Shown piece by piece: positions 19,721-28,297 of a stretch of 52,562 nt of DNA. The notes beneath the pieces are model-generated. The model made no database searches. It was not told the origin of the DNA and saw only the letters and a list, made by a program, of their open reading frames with translations. Position numbers and translations under genes: made by a program. The number at the start of each line of letters is the position of its first letter. The stretch's first letter is position 1. Origin of the DNA: Burkholderia singularis. GTDB taxonomy: Bacteria > Pseudomonadota > Gammaproteobacteria > Burkholderiales > Burkholderiaceae. Where the stretch lies: NCBI RefSeq assembly GCF_900176645.1, contig NZ_FXAN01000057.1, forward strand, positions 1-52,562. Direction: 5' to 3'.

Positions 19721-20886
19721 CGTTTCTCCGGAAGGGAGCGCGCAGCGCCGGGCACCCCGGCTTGCTCGCCGGTGCGGCGCAAATAGGAATCGGCATACGC
19801 GGCCGAACGCGCGGCGAGCAGCGGATCGCCCGATACGCGGATACCATCGGGCAGGATCGTCGGATCGTAATTGACGTCGCGGCACGGCCCGCTGTGCTGC
19901 ACCTGCGCGCGCTCGATCACGAGCGTGCCCGCGTCGATCGTCGCGCGCTCGTCGGGCCACGCGCGCGTCGCGTCGTCGACCGGATCGCCGGGCGCCGCCA
20001 GCGTGATCAGCAAACGCCAGCGCTGCGGGCCGGACGCCAGGCGTTGCAGCAGATCCCGCCGCAGCATGTCCGGATCGCCCGGGCGCACCGCATCGGTCGG
20101 CGCGCCCGGGCCGCGCGCATGGCCGTCGCCCTTGTCACCCGTACCACCCGTATCGCTCGCGCCACTCTTATCGCCCACGCCTGCCGTCCGCTCCGGCACG
20201 ACGCGCCAGCGCGCCGCATGCCGGCCACCGTTTGCATCGACGAGATAAAACGCGTTCAGGCTGTAATACGTCTCGGCGACATAGCTCGCGCCCGGCCGCG
20301 CACGCTTCACCCACGCACGGAACGCGGCCGTCTCCGGGTGTGCGGCGAAGAATGCCGAGAGCTTCGCGGGATCGGGCTTGCCGGTGCGCGGATCGGGGCG
20401 GCTCGCGATCGTCTGCTCGTAGAACGCTTGCGGCGTCGCGACCGGGAACACCGGCATGCTGTTCATCCCGGTGCGCCATTGCTCGCCGTCCGGCGCGCTC
20501 AGACGCAGCGCGAGACTGCGAATCGGCACACTGCTGTCCGGCGCGTAGGGATTGCCGCCCGGCAGCGCGAAACGGCCAACGACAGGCGTGCGCACCGCCG
20601 CGAAAAACGGCGCGATCGAATACGCGCTCGCCGCGCCGTTGCCTTCGAAATAACCCGTCACGCATATGCCTTTCGCGTGATTGCGCCGATACCCCGGGTG
20701 CAGGCCGCCATTGCGCTGCAACGCGTCCACGAGCCGCTCGGGCGTGAGCCGCTGCGGCGCGAGCCAACCGCCGGCGTAGCCGAACGCCGCCACGCACGCC
20801 GCCACCGCGCCGCCGATCAGCATCCAGCGCCATCGGCCGCGCGCCGTCGCGCGCCGTGACGAAGAAGACGAGGAAGAATCCGCCAT
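19717..20886 (-). CDS. Membrane-anchored catalase-fold heme protein (SrpA-like)
   Basis: A protein of about 389 residues. A poly-serine stretch and one membrane segment (WMLIGGAVAACVAAFGYAGG) precede a small catalase domain. Catalase marks are the distal His in YRRNHAKGICVTGYFEGNG and the C-terminal tyrosine motif RSAAYADSYLRR after NYDPTILPDGI. It should bind heme and act as a peroxidase or catalase-like enzyme on the periplasmic side. I prefer the ATG at 20886, with GGGAG upstream. A GTG at 20979 would lie upstream of the predicted ECF promoter start site. The gene is co-transcribed with cytochrome b561 and divergent from the ECF sigma gene. Confidence 0.85.
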   Translation of the reverse strand: MADSSSSSSSRRATARGRWRWMLIGGAVAACVAAFGYAGGWLAPQRLTPERLVDALQRNGGLHPGYRRNHAKGICVTGYFEGNGAASAYSIAPFFAAVRTPVVGRFALPGGNPYAPDSSVPIRSLALRLSAPDGEQWRTGMNSMPVFPVATPQAFYEQTIASRPDPRTGKPDPAKLSAFFAAHPETAAFRAWVKRARPGASYVAETYYSLNAFYLVDANGGRHAARWRVVPERTAGVGDKSGASDTGGTGDKGDGHARGPGAPTDAVRPGDPDMLRRDLLQRLASGPQRWRLLITLAAPGDPVDDATRAWPDERATIDAGTLVIERAQVQHSGPCRDVNYDPTILPDGIRVSGDPLLAARSAAYADSYLRRTGEQAGVPGAARSLPEKR

Positions 20887-20926
20887 CGCATGCGCTCCCG
20901 ACCGCCAGGTCATGTGTCGAATGCGC

Positions 20927-20955
20927 GTAAGACGTCGCACCGCCCGGTCTATTCC
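20927..20955 (-). promoter_or_regulatory. Predicted ECF-sigma promoter for the catalase-b561 operon
   Basis: On the minus strand, GGAATA (20955-20950), 15 bases, then CGTCTTAC (20934-20927). The same motif and spacing appear on the opposite strand 27 bases away. It is placed for a start site near 20922 and a leader of roughly 35 bases before the 20886 start codon. Confidence 0.7.
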
Positions 20956-20981
20956 ATCGAAAATTTTTTTGTCAGGCACGG

Positions 20982-21010
20982 GGAATAAACTGCGTCGGCC
21001 GGCGTCATAC
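20982..21010 (+). promoter_or_regulatory. Predicted autoregulated promoter of the ECF sigma gene
   Basis: GGAATA (20982-20987), 15 bases, then CGTCATAC (21003-21010). This matches the divergent catalase promoter in sequence and spacing, and fits the general GGAAT/CGTC pattern of ECF promoters. The predicted start site is very close to the ATG at 21022, so the sigma mRNA may be almost leaderless. Confidence 0.68.
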
Positions 21011-21021
21011 GCGACGAATCC

Positions 21022-21576
21022 ATGCCCGAGCCGGCTTTTCGCCTGCTGCCGCCCACCATGCCGCCTGCCGACGATCTAGACGAACAACTGCGCGAACTCC
21101 TGCCGAGATTGCGCCGCTTCGCGCTCTGGCTGACCCGCGACGTCCACAGCGCCGACGATCTCGTGCAAGCCTCGCTCGAGCGCGCGCTGTCGCGCTGGTC
21201 GCAGCGCCGTGACGACACGGCGCTGCGTAGCTGGCTCTTCACGATCCTGTACCGGCAATTTCTCGACGCGCGGCGCCGCGCGAAACGGCACGCGTGGCTG
21301 CTCGGCCGTCTGCACGAGGACGACGAACCGCAATGGCCATCCGCCGAGCGCGAGGCAAGCGCCCGCGCGATGCTCACGGCCTTCGGCCGCCTCTGCGACG
21401 AGCAGCGCAGCCTGTTGCTGCTCGTCGCGGTCGAAGGCTTCAGCTATCAGGAAGTCGCCGATCTGCTCGGCGTGCCGATCGGCACCGTGATGTCGCGCCT
21501 GTCCCGAGCGCGCCAGGCGCTGCGCGGCCTGTGCGACGGCGAGCCCTCTGCTCCTTCGCTGCGATTGATGAAATGA
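21022..21576 (+). CDS. ECF-family RNA polymerase sigma factor
   Basis: A 184-residue group IV sigma factor with only regions 2 and 4. Region 2 includes LRRFALWLTRDVHSADDLVQ and the -10 recognition segment SWLFTILYRQFLDARRRAK. Region 4 is the helix-turn-helix around GFSYQEVADLLGVPIGTVMS. It directs polymerase to stress promoters, and two candidate targets lie directly upstream. Its stop overlaps the anti-sigma start (ATGA), the usual sigma/anti-sigma coupling. The association with SrpA-like catalase and cytochrome b561 suggests an oxidative signal. Confidence 0.94.
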   Translation: MPEPAFRLLPPTMPPADDLDEQLRELLPRLRRFALWLTRDVHSADDLVQASLERALSRWSQRRDDTALRSWLFTILYRQFLDARRRAKRHAWLLGRLHEDDEPQWPSAEREASARAMLTAFGRLCDEQRSLLLLVAVEGFSYQEVADLLGVPIGTVMSRLSRARQALRGLCDGEPSAPSLRLMK

Positions 21577-22325
21577 AGCTCCCTCCCGACGAACACGACT
21601 TGCATGCCTATGTCGACGGCCGGCTCGACGAAGCCGAGCGCGCCGCCGTCGAGCGCTATCTCGCGCGTGACCCGGAGCGTGCGGCGCAGGTGCGCCGCTG
21701 GCAACAGGACGCGCAGCGGCTGCGCGCGGCGCTCGCGAGCCTGCCGCCGCCGCCCGCGAACCCGGCGCTCGACCCCGCGGCGCTGCGCGCGCGCCGCGCC
21801 GAGCGCGCGCGGGCGCGCTTCGCGCTGGCGGCGTCGCTCGTGCTCTGCGTGGGAATCGGCACGCTCGGCGGCTGGCACGCGCATCGCTTGACGGGCACGC
21901 CCGCCGCGCCGATGAGCGATGCGCTCGAGGCTTATAAGCTGATGGTGGTCGAGCGCAGCGCGCGGATCGACTTCCCTTCACACCGGCCGGCCGATCTGCA
22001 AGCGTGGCTCGAAGCGCGCGTGGGCTCGGCCGTGAAGCTGCCCGATCTGAGCGGCGCGGGTTTCCGGCCGGTCGGCGGCCGCCTGTTCGCGACCGAGCGC
22101 GGCGCGGCGGCGATGGTGCTGTACGAGGATGCGGACGGCCGAACGCTGAGCTTCTACGTGCGCCCGCCGGAATCCGCGCATCGGCTGCTCGCGGCCGGCC
22201 AACGCATCGACGGCGGGCTGCTGGCGCGCTACGGATCGTCGCACGGTTTCAACTACGCGATCGTCGGGCGTGCGGGCAGCCTCGACGAAACCGCCGTGGC
22301 GCGCGCGCTCGACGCGCAGATCTGA
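21573..22325 (+). CDS. Membrane-bound anti-sigma factor
   Basis: A 250-residue protein. The N-terminal sigma-binding segment is typical: DEHDLHAYVDGRLDEAERAAVERYL. A Pro/Ala linker, one transmembrane helix (FALAASLVLCVGIGTLGGW) and a periplasmic domain of about 140 residues follow. It should hold the ECF factor inactive at the membrane until a signal arrives. Only one His and no Cys pair are visible in the N-terminal domain, so it does not look like a full HxxxCxxC zinc anti-sigma domain. It overlaps the sigma gene by 4 bases. Confidence 0.88.
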   Translation: MKLPPDEHDLHAYVDGRLDEAERAAVERYLARDPERAAQVRRWQQDAQRLRAALASLPPPPANPALDPAALRARRAERARARFALAASLVLCVGIGTLGGWHAHRLTGTPAAPMSDALEAYKLMVVERSARIDFPSHRPADLQAWLEARVGSAVKLPDLSGAGFRPVGGRLFATERGAAAMVLYEDADGRTLSFYVRPPESAHRLLAAGQRIDGGLLARYGSSHGFNYAIVGRAGSLDETAVARALDAQI

Positions 22326-22419
22326 CCCGAAACCGGCCGCCGGCGCCCGTGCGCGCCGCCCGGCGATCATCACCAACCGATCCGACCTAACGGCATCGCC
22401 ATTTCATTCGCCTTGAAAT

Positions 22420-22456
22420 ATTACACATAATGAAATATAAATAGATTTTGTGTAAT
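22420..22456. promoter_or_regulatory. Inverted repeat upstream of the PaaX-type gene
   Basis: Perfect 8-base arms ATTACACA (22420-22427) and TGTGTAAT (22449-22456) are separated by 21 AT-rich bases. They lie 50 bases before the regulator start codon and are the only AT-rich stretch nearby. This is a plausible autoregulatory operator and promoter. Confidence 0.5.
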
Positions 22457-22505
22457 CACCTTTTCACCTTTTCGTTTCCGCGGCCACGCGGCAACCTAGC
22501 GCCCG

Positions 22506-23351
22506 ATGCTGCAACCTCCCGCGAAACACCTGATCCTTGATTTACTCGTCGCGAAAAACGGCGAACCGCTGCAAGTGCGCGAGGCGATCATCGCGTGCCG
22601 GCTGTTCGGCCTGACCGAGAACAGTGTGCGCGTCGCGCTGGCGCGGCTCGCGGCTGAATCGCTGGTCGAAAGCACCGAGCGCGGCAGCTACCGGATTGGC
22701 TCGTCGGCCGCCGAACTATCCGAGGAGCTGAGCGCGTGGCGCACGGTTGAAACGCGGCTGCGGCGCTGGAGCGGCGCGTATCTGATGGTGTCGTGCCTGC
22801 CGCTCGGCCGCATCGATCGCACCGCGCTCGCGCGCCGCGAGCGCGCGCTGCGCATGCTCGGCTTTCGCGAATGGGACCGCAGCCTCTATGTGCGTCCGGA
22901 CAACATTGAAGCGAACGTCGATGCGGTGCGGCGGCGTCTCGTGAAGCTCGGCGTGGAGACGTCGGCGGCCGTGTTCGTCGCGGGCGGGTTCGACGCCGAG
23001 CAGGAGGCGCGCATCCGCGCGCTCTGGAATGGTCACACGCTGACCGACACGTACCGCACGCTCGGCCACCAGCTCAACGACTGGCTCGCGCGCGCACCGG
23101 GGTTGGATCTCGATATCGCCGCGCGCGAAGCGTTCCTGCTCGGCGGCAAGGCAATCCGGCAGGTCGTGTTCGATCCGCTACTGCCCGAGCCGTTCGTCGA
23201 TTGCGACGCGCGCAGCGCGTTCATCGCCTGTACGCGCCGCTACGTTGCGACGGGGCATCGAATCTGGCGGGCGCTGTTCGACAGCGAGCGGCTGGAGCCC
23301 GCCGCGCCGCGCGATGCGCCGGCGCGCGCCCCGGCCGATGCGTTGTCCTAG
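22506..23351 (+). CDS. PaaX-family transcriptional regulator
   Basis: A 281-residue protein of the PaaX family. The N-terminal winged helix includes AIIACRLFGLTENSVRVALARLAAE, a pattern shared with the phenylacetyl-CoA-responsive repressor PaaX. The central domain includes LRMLGFREWDRSLYVRPDN, followed by a C-terminal helical domain. PaaX proteins usually repress catabolic operons and respond to acyl-CoA intermediates. No paa genes are nearby, so a different ligand is likely. The desaturase gene follows 26 bases later on the same strand. An AT-rich inverted repeat upstream may be its operator. Confidence 0.88.
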   Translation: MLQPPAKHLILDLLVAKNGEPLQVREAIIACRLFGLTENSVRVALARLAAESLVESTERGSYRIGSSAAELSEELSAWRTVETRLRRWSGAYLMVSCLPLGRIDRTALARRERALRMLGFREWDRSLYVRPDNIEANVDAVRRRLVKLGVETSAAVFVAGGFDAEQEARIRALWNGHTLTDTYRTLGHQLNDWLARAPGLDLDIAAREAFLLGGKAIRQVVFDPLLPEPFVDCDARSAFIACTRRYVATGHRIWRALFDSERLEPAAPRDAPARAPADALS

Positions 23352-23377
23352 CGCGCCACGCGCGAGGAGCCGCTGAA

Positions 23378-24367
23378 ATGACAGGCAAAACCCGTGCCCG
23401 CGAAGTCTTCAGCCACGAGGAGATCCGCTCGCTGACCGCCCGCTCGGATTGGCGCGGCGCATGGGCCGTCGGCTCGACGTGGGGCGTGATCGCGCTCGCT
23501 TTCGCGGGCCTCGCCTATGCGCGCGCGCATTTTGCGCCGTGGGGCTTCGCGCTCGCACTGGCGGCCGGCATGACCGTCATCGCCGGACGCCAGCTTTGCC
23601 TGGGCATCCTGCAACATGACGCAGCACACGGCACGCTGTTCAGCACGCGCTGGGCCAACGACGTGCTCGCCGATTGGCTATGCGCGCGCCCGGTGTGGAA
23701 CGAACTGCGCAAATACCGTCCTTACCACCTGATGCATCACGCGGCCACATCGTCGCGCGCCGATCCGGACCTGTCGTTGATCGCCGGCCTGCCGGCGACG
23801 CGCGCGTCGCTCGCGCGCAAGTTTTTGCGCGATATCTCCGGCGTCTCGGGCGTCAAGTTCGTAGCCGGGCACGTGCTGATGGACGCGGGCGTGCTCAAGT
23901 GGTCGCTGACGAACGACATCGAACGCCTGCCGCAAGCGGGCCGGCGCGTGCGGGATTATCCGCTCGCGTTCATCACGAACGCGGCCGGCATGCTCGCGAC
24001 CAACGGCATCCTGTTCGGCGTGCTGTGGGCGTGCGCTCATCCGTGGCTGTACGGCGTGTGGGCGCTGTCGTATCTGACGCCGTTTCCGCTTTTCATCCGG
24101 ATCCGCTCGATGGCCGAGCATGCGTGCGTCGAAACCTGCGACGATCCGCTACGCAACACCCGCACGACCCGCGCCGGCTGGCTCGCACGGCTGACGGTCG
24201 CGCCGCTGCACGTGAATTACCATGCCGAGCATCACTTGATGGCGTCTGTCCCATATTTTCGGCTCGCGCGCATGCATCGGCTGCTGCGCGAACGCGGCCG
24301 CGCCGCTGCGCCGCCGTCGTACTGGCAAGTATTGAAGACGGTCAGCACGAAGACCGCGCCGGTTTGA
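23378..24367 (+). CDS. Membrane fatty acid desaturase / hydroxylase family protein
   Basis: A 329-residue integral membrane diiron enzyme with the three histidine boxes: H80-DAA-H84, HLMHH (about residues 117-121), and NYHAEHH near the C-terminus. Hydrophobic segments lie at about 30-70 and 205-250. Members desaturate or hydroxylate acyl chains, alkanes or terpenoid and carotenoid substrates using O2. The start at 23378 has GAGGAG upstream; longer readings overlap the PaaX-type gene. With the alcohol and aldehyde dehydrogenase genes that follow, hydroxylation of a hydrophobic substrate is plausible but unproven. Confidence 0.87.
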   Translation: MTGKTRAREVFSHEEIRSLTARSDWRGAWAVGSTWGVIALAFAGLAYARAHFAPWGFALALAAGMTVIAGRQLCLGILQHDAAHGTLFSTRWANDVLADWLCARPVWNELRKYRPYHLMHHAATSSRADPDLSLIAGLPATRASLARKFLRDISGVSGVKFVAGHVLMDAGVLKWSLTNDIERLPQAGRRVRDYPLAFITNAAGMLATNGILFGVLWACAHPWLYGVWALSYLTPFPLFIRIRSMAEHACVETCDDPLRNTRTTRAGWLARLTVAPLHVNYHAEHHLMASVPYFRLARMHRLLRERGRAAAPPSYWQVLKTVSTKTAPV

Positions 24368-24510
24368 CGCGCGGCCCGTCCGGCGCGCCGCCCTCGCCCG
24401 ATTCCCCGCCCGTCGATGCAGTTTGAATTGATCCACAGCGCACTTCCTGTTCCGCGTCGGACAATTTCCGTCATAGTGAAATCCTGACCTCTCATTCGAG
24501 CAACCGAGAT

Positions 24511-26283
24511 ATGTCCGAGGAAAATCGCAACGGCCAGGCGGCCGAATTCGATTACATCGTGATCGGCGGCGGGTCGGCCGGTTGCGTCGTCACGCACCGG
24601 CTCGTCCATGCCGGGCACCGCGTCCTGCTGCTCGAGGCCGGCCCGCCCGACAATTCGTTCTTCGTCCAGACGCCCGCCACCTTCGTTCGCGTGATCGGCA
24701 CGAAACGAACCTGGATCTACGAAACCGAGCCGCAGCAGCACGCGGCCGGCCGCCGAATGTACGTGCCGCAGGGCCGCACGCTGGGCGGCGGCAGTTCGGT
24801 CAATGCGATGGTCTACATTCGCGGCACGCCCGCCGATTACGACGCGTGGCGCGACGCCGGCTGCGACGGCTGGGGCTGGGACGACGTGCTGCCGTTCTTT
24901 CGCCGCGCCGAGCGCAACCAGCGGCTCGCGGGGCCGCTGCACGGCGTCGACGGCCCGCTGCACGTCAGCGACACGCGCTTTCGCCATCCGCTCAGCCTCG
25001 CATTCGTCAAGGGCGCGCAGGAATTCGGACTGCCCTACAACGACGATTTCAACGGCGCGTCACAGGCGGGCGTGGGCTTTTATCAGACGACCACCTTCGA
25101 CGGCCGGCGCGGCAGCACCGCGGCGACGTACCTTGCCGCCGTCAAGCACAACCCGTGCTTGACGATCGAAACCAACGCGTTCGTCACGCAAATCGTATTC
25201 GACAACGGCGCGGCGGTAGGCGTGCGCTACGTCGCGCGCGATGGCGAAAAGCGGCTCGCCCGCGCGCGCGCGGAAATCGTGCTCAGCGCGGGCGCGCTCG
25301 CAAGCCCGAAGCTTCTGATGCTCTCCGGCATCGGCCCGGCCAGCCAGTTGCGGCAGCATGGCATTGCGCTCGTGCACGACGCCCCGCAGGTTGGGCTCAA
25401 TTTCCAGGACCATCTCGAATTGTCGCTGTACGGCCGCACGCGCGAGCCCGTCAGCCTCGCCGGTCAGGACCGCGGACTCAACGCAGTGCGCCACGGCCTT
25501 CAGTACACGTTATTCCATACCGGCTTGCTGACGTCGAATGTCGTCGAAAGCGGCGGATTCGCCGATACGGCGGGCTGCGGGCGCCCCGACGTGCAATTCC
25601 ACGTGTTGCCGGTGCTTGTCGGCGATGTGGGGCGCGAGCCGCTCGCCGGGCATGGCATCTCGATCAATCCGTGCTTTCTGCGGCCCAAGTCGCGCGGCAC
25701 CGTGCGGCTGCGCAGCGCCGATCCGCATGCGCCCATCCTGTTCGACGGCAATTTCCTCAGTCATCCGGACGATTATTCGACGCTGGTGCGCGGCTTCGAG
25801 ATGGCGCGGGAAATCCTGCGCATGCCGTCGATGACGAAAGTGATCGCGGGCGAGATGCTGCCGAGCGATGGCGGCCGCTTCGATCTCGACGCCTATGTCC
25901 GCTCGCACGCGAAAACCGTCTATCACCCGTCCGGCACATGCCGCATGGGTGGCGATTCCGAGTCGGTCGTCGATCCGCAACTGCGCGTGCGCGGCGTGCG
26001 CGGGCTGCGGATTTGCGACGCGTCGGTCATGCCGACGCTGGTGTCCGGCAACACGAACGCGCCCACCATCATGATCGCCGAGCGCTGCGCGCAATTCATG
26101 CTTTCGCCCGCCGATGCAATGGCATCCGCGAGCGCGGGCCGTTCGGCGAGCCTCCCGCCAAGCGAGGCGCACAGCGCCCCGATCGCGAACCAGCCGGCCG
26201 ATTCGCTGCTTCGCGCCCTGTCCCGCGCGCCATCCCACGGCTTATCGCGAACTGTCCGTCCGGACGATGCACAACCCATTTGA
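24511..26283 (+). CDS. GMC-family FAD-dependent alcohol dehydrogenase / oxidoreductase
   Basis: A 590-residue GMC flavoprotein related to choline and aromatic-alcohol dehydrogenases. The FAD-binding GGGSAG lies at about residues 19-24. GMC signature 1 is seen around GRTLGGGSSVNAMVYIRG and signature 2 around SAGALASPKLLMLSGIGP. The catalytic C-terminal His region is KTVYHPSGTCRMG, with SGNTNAPTIMIAE at the end of the domain. About 50 residues of low-complexity Ser/Ala/Pro-rich sequence extend past the usual end. It probably oxidises an alcohol to the aldehyde used by the downstream dehydrogenase. The stop lies 10 bases before the next gene. Confidence 0.9.
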   Translation: MSEENRNGQAAEFDYIVIGGGSAGCVVTHRLVHAGHRVLLLEAGPPDNSFFVQTPATFVRVIGTKRTWIYETEPQQHAAGRRMYVPQGRTLGGGSSVNAMVYIRGTPADYDAWRDAGCDGWGWDDVLPFFRRAERNQRLAGPLHGVDGPLHVSDTRFRHPLSLAFVKGAQEFGLPYNDDFNGASQAGVGFYQTTTFDGRRGSTAATYLAAVKHNPCLTIETNAFVTQIVFDNGAAVGVRYVARDGEKRLARARAEIVLSAGALASPKLLMLSGIGPASQLRQHGIALVHDAPQVGLNFQDHLELSLYGRTREPVSLAGQDRGLNAVRHGLQYTLFHTGLLTSNVVESGGFADTAGCGRPDVQFHVLPVLVGDVGREPLAGHGISINPCFLRPKSRGTVRLRSADPHAPILFDGNFLSHPDDYSTLVRGFEMAREILRMPSMTKVIAGEMLPSDGGRFDLDAYVRSHAKTVYHPSGTCRMGGDSESVVDPQLRVRGVRGLRICDASVMPTLVSGNTNAPTIMIAERCAQFMLSPADAMASASAGRSASLPPSEAHSAPIANQPADSLLRALSRAPSHGLSRTVRPDDAQPI

Positions 26284-26293
26284 GGAATCCCGC

Positions 26294-26686
26294 ATGCGTA
26301 CCCCCTATCAAATCGTCGCCGACCACTACGCTGCGTCCGACCGGCGCGACCCCGCCGCCATGATGGCCGACATCGCGCCAACGATCGCATGGACCGAGAT
26401 GGCCGGCTTCCCTTGCGCGGGCACTTACCACAGCAAGGAAGAAATCGTGCGCAACGTGTTCGAGCGTCTCGGCAACGATTGGGATAACTACACGTTCAAG
26501 CTCGACGCGCTTCACGACGCCGGCGACACCGTGATCGGCATCGGCCGTTATTCGGGCACCTACAAGCGGACCGGCAAATCGTTCGAATGCCGCGTGGCGC
26601 ACGTGTGGCGCGTCGAGGCCGGACAGATCGTGGGCTTCGAGCAATTCACCGACACGCTGCTCGTCGCGCAGGCAATGCAGCGCTGA
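26294..26686 (+). CDS. SnoaL/NTF2-like small protein
   Basis: A 130-residue protein with the cone-shaped NTF2-like fold pattern: the opening MRTPYQIVADHYAASDRRD, the middle WTEMAGFPCAGTYHSKEEIV and the C-terminal CRVAHVWRVEAGQIVGFEQF. Such proteins act as isomerases, dehydratases, cyclases or non-enzymatic binding partners. The start at 26294 has GAGGAA upstream, right after the GMC gene. It lies between an alcohol oxidase-type and an aldehyde dehydrogenase gene, so it may process their intermediate. Function unknown. Confidence 0.82.
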   Translation: MRTPYQIVADHYAASDRRDPAAMMADIAPTIAWTEMAGFPCAGTYHSKEEIVRNVFERLGNDWDNYTFKLDALHDAGDTVIGIGRYSGTYKRTGKSFECRVAHVWRVEAGQIVGFEQFTDTLLVAQAMQR

Positions 26687-26724
26687 GCGCGCCGCCGCGC
26701 CGTTCGATTCGACATGAGGCTTTC

Positions 26725-28230
26725 ATGAATCTGTCCGACCTTTCCACCCAATATCACCACCGATCGGAATTTCTCGCACGCCGCACGTTCGGCAACTGGA
26801 TCGACGGCCGCATCTGCGAGCCGCGCTCGGGCCGCTATCTGAGCGTCGTCGATCCCGCAACCGAGAAGACGATCGCACAGGCCGCCGCAAGCGATGCGCG
26901 CGACGTCGATGCGGCCGTTGCCGCCGCGCGGCGCGCATTCGATTCGGGCGACTGGCCGCGGATGCGCCCTGCGGACCGCGAAAAGCTGCTATATCAATTC
27001 GCTGAGCTGATCGAGCGCCATGCTGACGAACTCGCTGCAATCGAAACGCTTGAAACCGGCAAGCTCGTCGGCATCGCGCGCGCGATCGACGTGCAAGGCG
27101 GCGCCGAATTCGTCCGCTATATGGCGGGCTGGGCGACGAAGATCGAAGGCTCGACCCTCGACACGTCGATCGCGGTGCCGGCCGGCACCGAGTATTTCGC
27201 GTATACGCGGCGCGAAGCGCTCGGCGTCGTCGGCGCGATCGTGCCGTGGAATTTTCCGCTCGCCATCGCCCTGTGGAAAGTGGCGACGGCGCTGGCGTGC
27301 GGCTGTACGGTCGTGCTCAAACCGTCGGAGGAAACGCCGCTCACCGCGCTGTACGCCGCCGAACTCGCGCAGCAGGCCGGGCTGCCGGCGGGCGTGCTGA
27401 ACGTCGTGACGGGCACGGGCGCGGAGGCGGGCGCCGCGCTCGTTGCGCATCCCGGCATCGACAAGATCACGTTCACGGGATCGGTCGGCGCCGGCAAGAC
27501 CATCGGCCACGCGGCGCTCGACCGGCTCGCGCGCTTTACGCTGGAGCTAGGCGGCAAATCCCCGCTGATCGTTCTTGACGACGCGGACCCCGACGCCGCC
27601 GCGCGCGGCGCCGCACAAGGCATCTTCTTCAACCAGGGGCAGGTCTGCACGGCCGGCTCGCGCGTCTACGTGCAGAAACGGCTCTACGAGCGCGTGGTCA
27701 GCGGCATCGCGGCCGCAGCCGAATCGATGAAGATCGGCTCGGGGTTCGATCCGGACGTGCAGATCGGCGCGCTCGTATCGAAACCGCACTTCGAACGCGT
27801 GCTCGCTCACGTCGACGCGGCCCGCGAAGAAGGCGCAACGCTCGTCACGGGCGGCACGCGCGCACTCGACAGCGGCTATTTCGTCAAGCCGACGGTGTTC
27901 GTCAATGCAACGCCGTCGATGCGGATCGTGCGCGAAGAAGTGTTCGGCCCGGTGGTGACCGTCGCGCCGTTCGATACGGTCGACGAAGCGCTGCGGCTCG
28001 CAAACGACACCGATTTCGGGCTCGCGGCGAGCGTGTGGTCGCAAAACCTGTCACTCGTGCATCGTATCGTGCCGCGCCTGAAGGCAGGCATCGTATGGGT
28101 CAACGCGCACAACATGCTCGACAGCAACCTGCCATTCGGCGGCTTCAAGCAATCGGGCTACGGCCGCGAACTCGGCCGCGCGGCGCTCGAACAGTTCACC
28201 GAATTGAAATCGGTGTGCATCGCGCATTGA
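26725..28230 (+). CDS. NAD(P)-dependent aldehyde dehydrogenase
   Basis: A 501-residue aldehyde dehydrogenase. It shows the Rossmann-contacting IVPWNFPL, the coenzyme loop FTGSVGAGKTIG, the catalytic Glu in LELGGKSP and the catalytic Cys in FNQGQVCTAGSR, then FGPVVTVAPF and LPFGGFKQSGYGREL. It resembles betaine- and phenylacetaldehyde-dehydrogenase types and should oxidise an aldehyde to the acid. The start at 26725 has GAGG upstream. It is the third gene of the GMC-SnoaL-ALDH run and faces a FeaR-like regulator, as feaB and feaR are associated in other bacteria. Confidence 0.93.
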   Translation: MNLSDLSTQYHHRSEFLARRTFGNWIDGRICEPRSGRYLSVVDPATEKTIAQAAASDARDVDAAVAAARRAFDSGDWPRMRPADREKLLYQFAELIERHADELAAIETLETGKLVGIARAIDVQGGAEFVRYMAGWATKIEGSTLDTSIAVPAGTEYFAYTRREALGVVGAIVPWNFPLAIALWKVATALACGCTVVLKPSEETPLTALYAAELAQQAGLPAGVLNVVTGTGAEAGAALVAHPGIDKITFTGSVGAGKTIGHAALDRLARFTLELGGKSPLIVLDDADPDAAARGAAQGIFFNQGQVCTAGSRVYVQKRLYERVVSGIAAAAESMKIGSGFDPDVQIGALVSKPHFERVLAHVDAAREEGATLVTGGTRALDSGYFVKPTVFVNATPSMRIVREEVFGPVVTVAPFDTVDEALRLANDTDFGLAASVWSQNLSLVHRIVPRLKAGIVWVNAHNMLDSNLPFGGFKQSGYGRELGRAALEQFTELKSVCIAH

Positions 28231-28253
28231 TCGCGCATCGAGGCAACGCAACC

Positions 28254-28280
28254 GCGGCGGCACCGGCCTGGCGCCGCCGC
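28254..28280. terminator. Possible hairpin between convergent genes
   Basis: GCGGCGGC (28254-28261) pairs with GCCGCCGC (28273-28280) around an 11-base loop, between the converging aldehyde dehydrogenase and AraC-type genes. There is no T tract, so this is only a weak candidate. Confidence 0.3.
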
Positions 28281-28297
28281 GCGGCCGTCGAAGCCCG

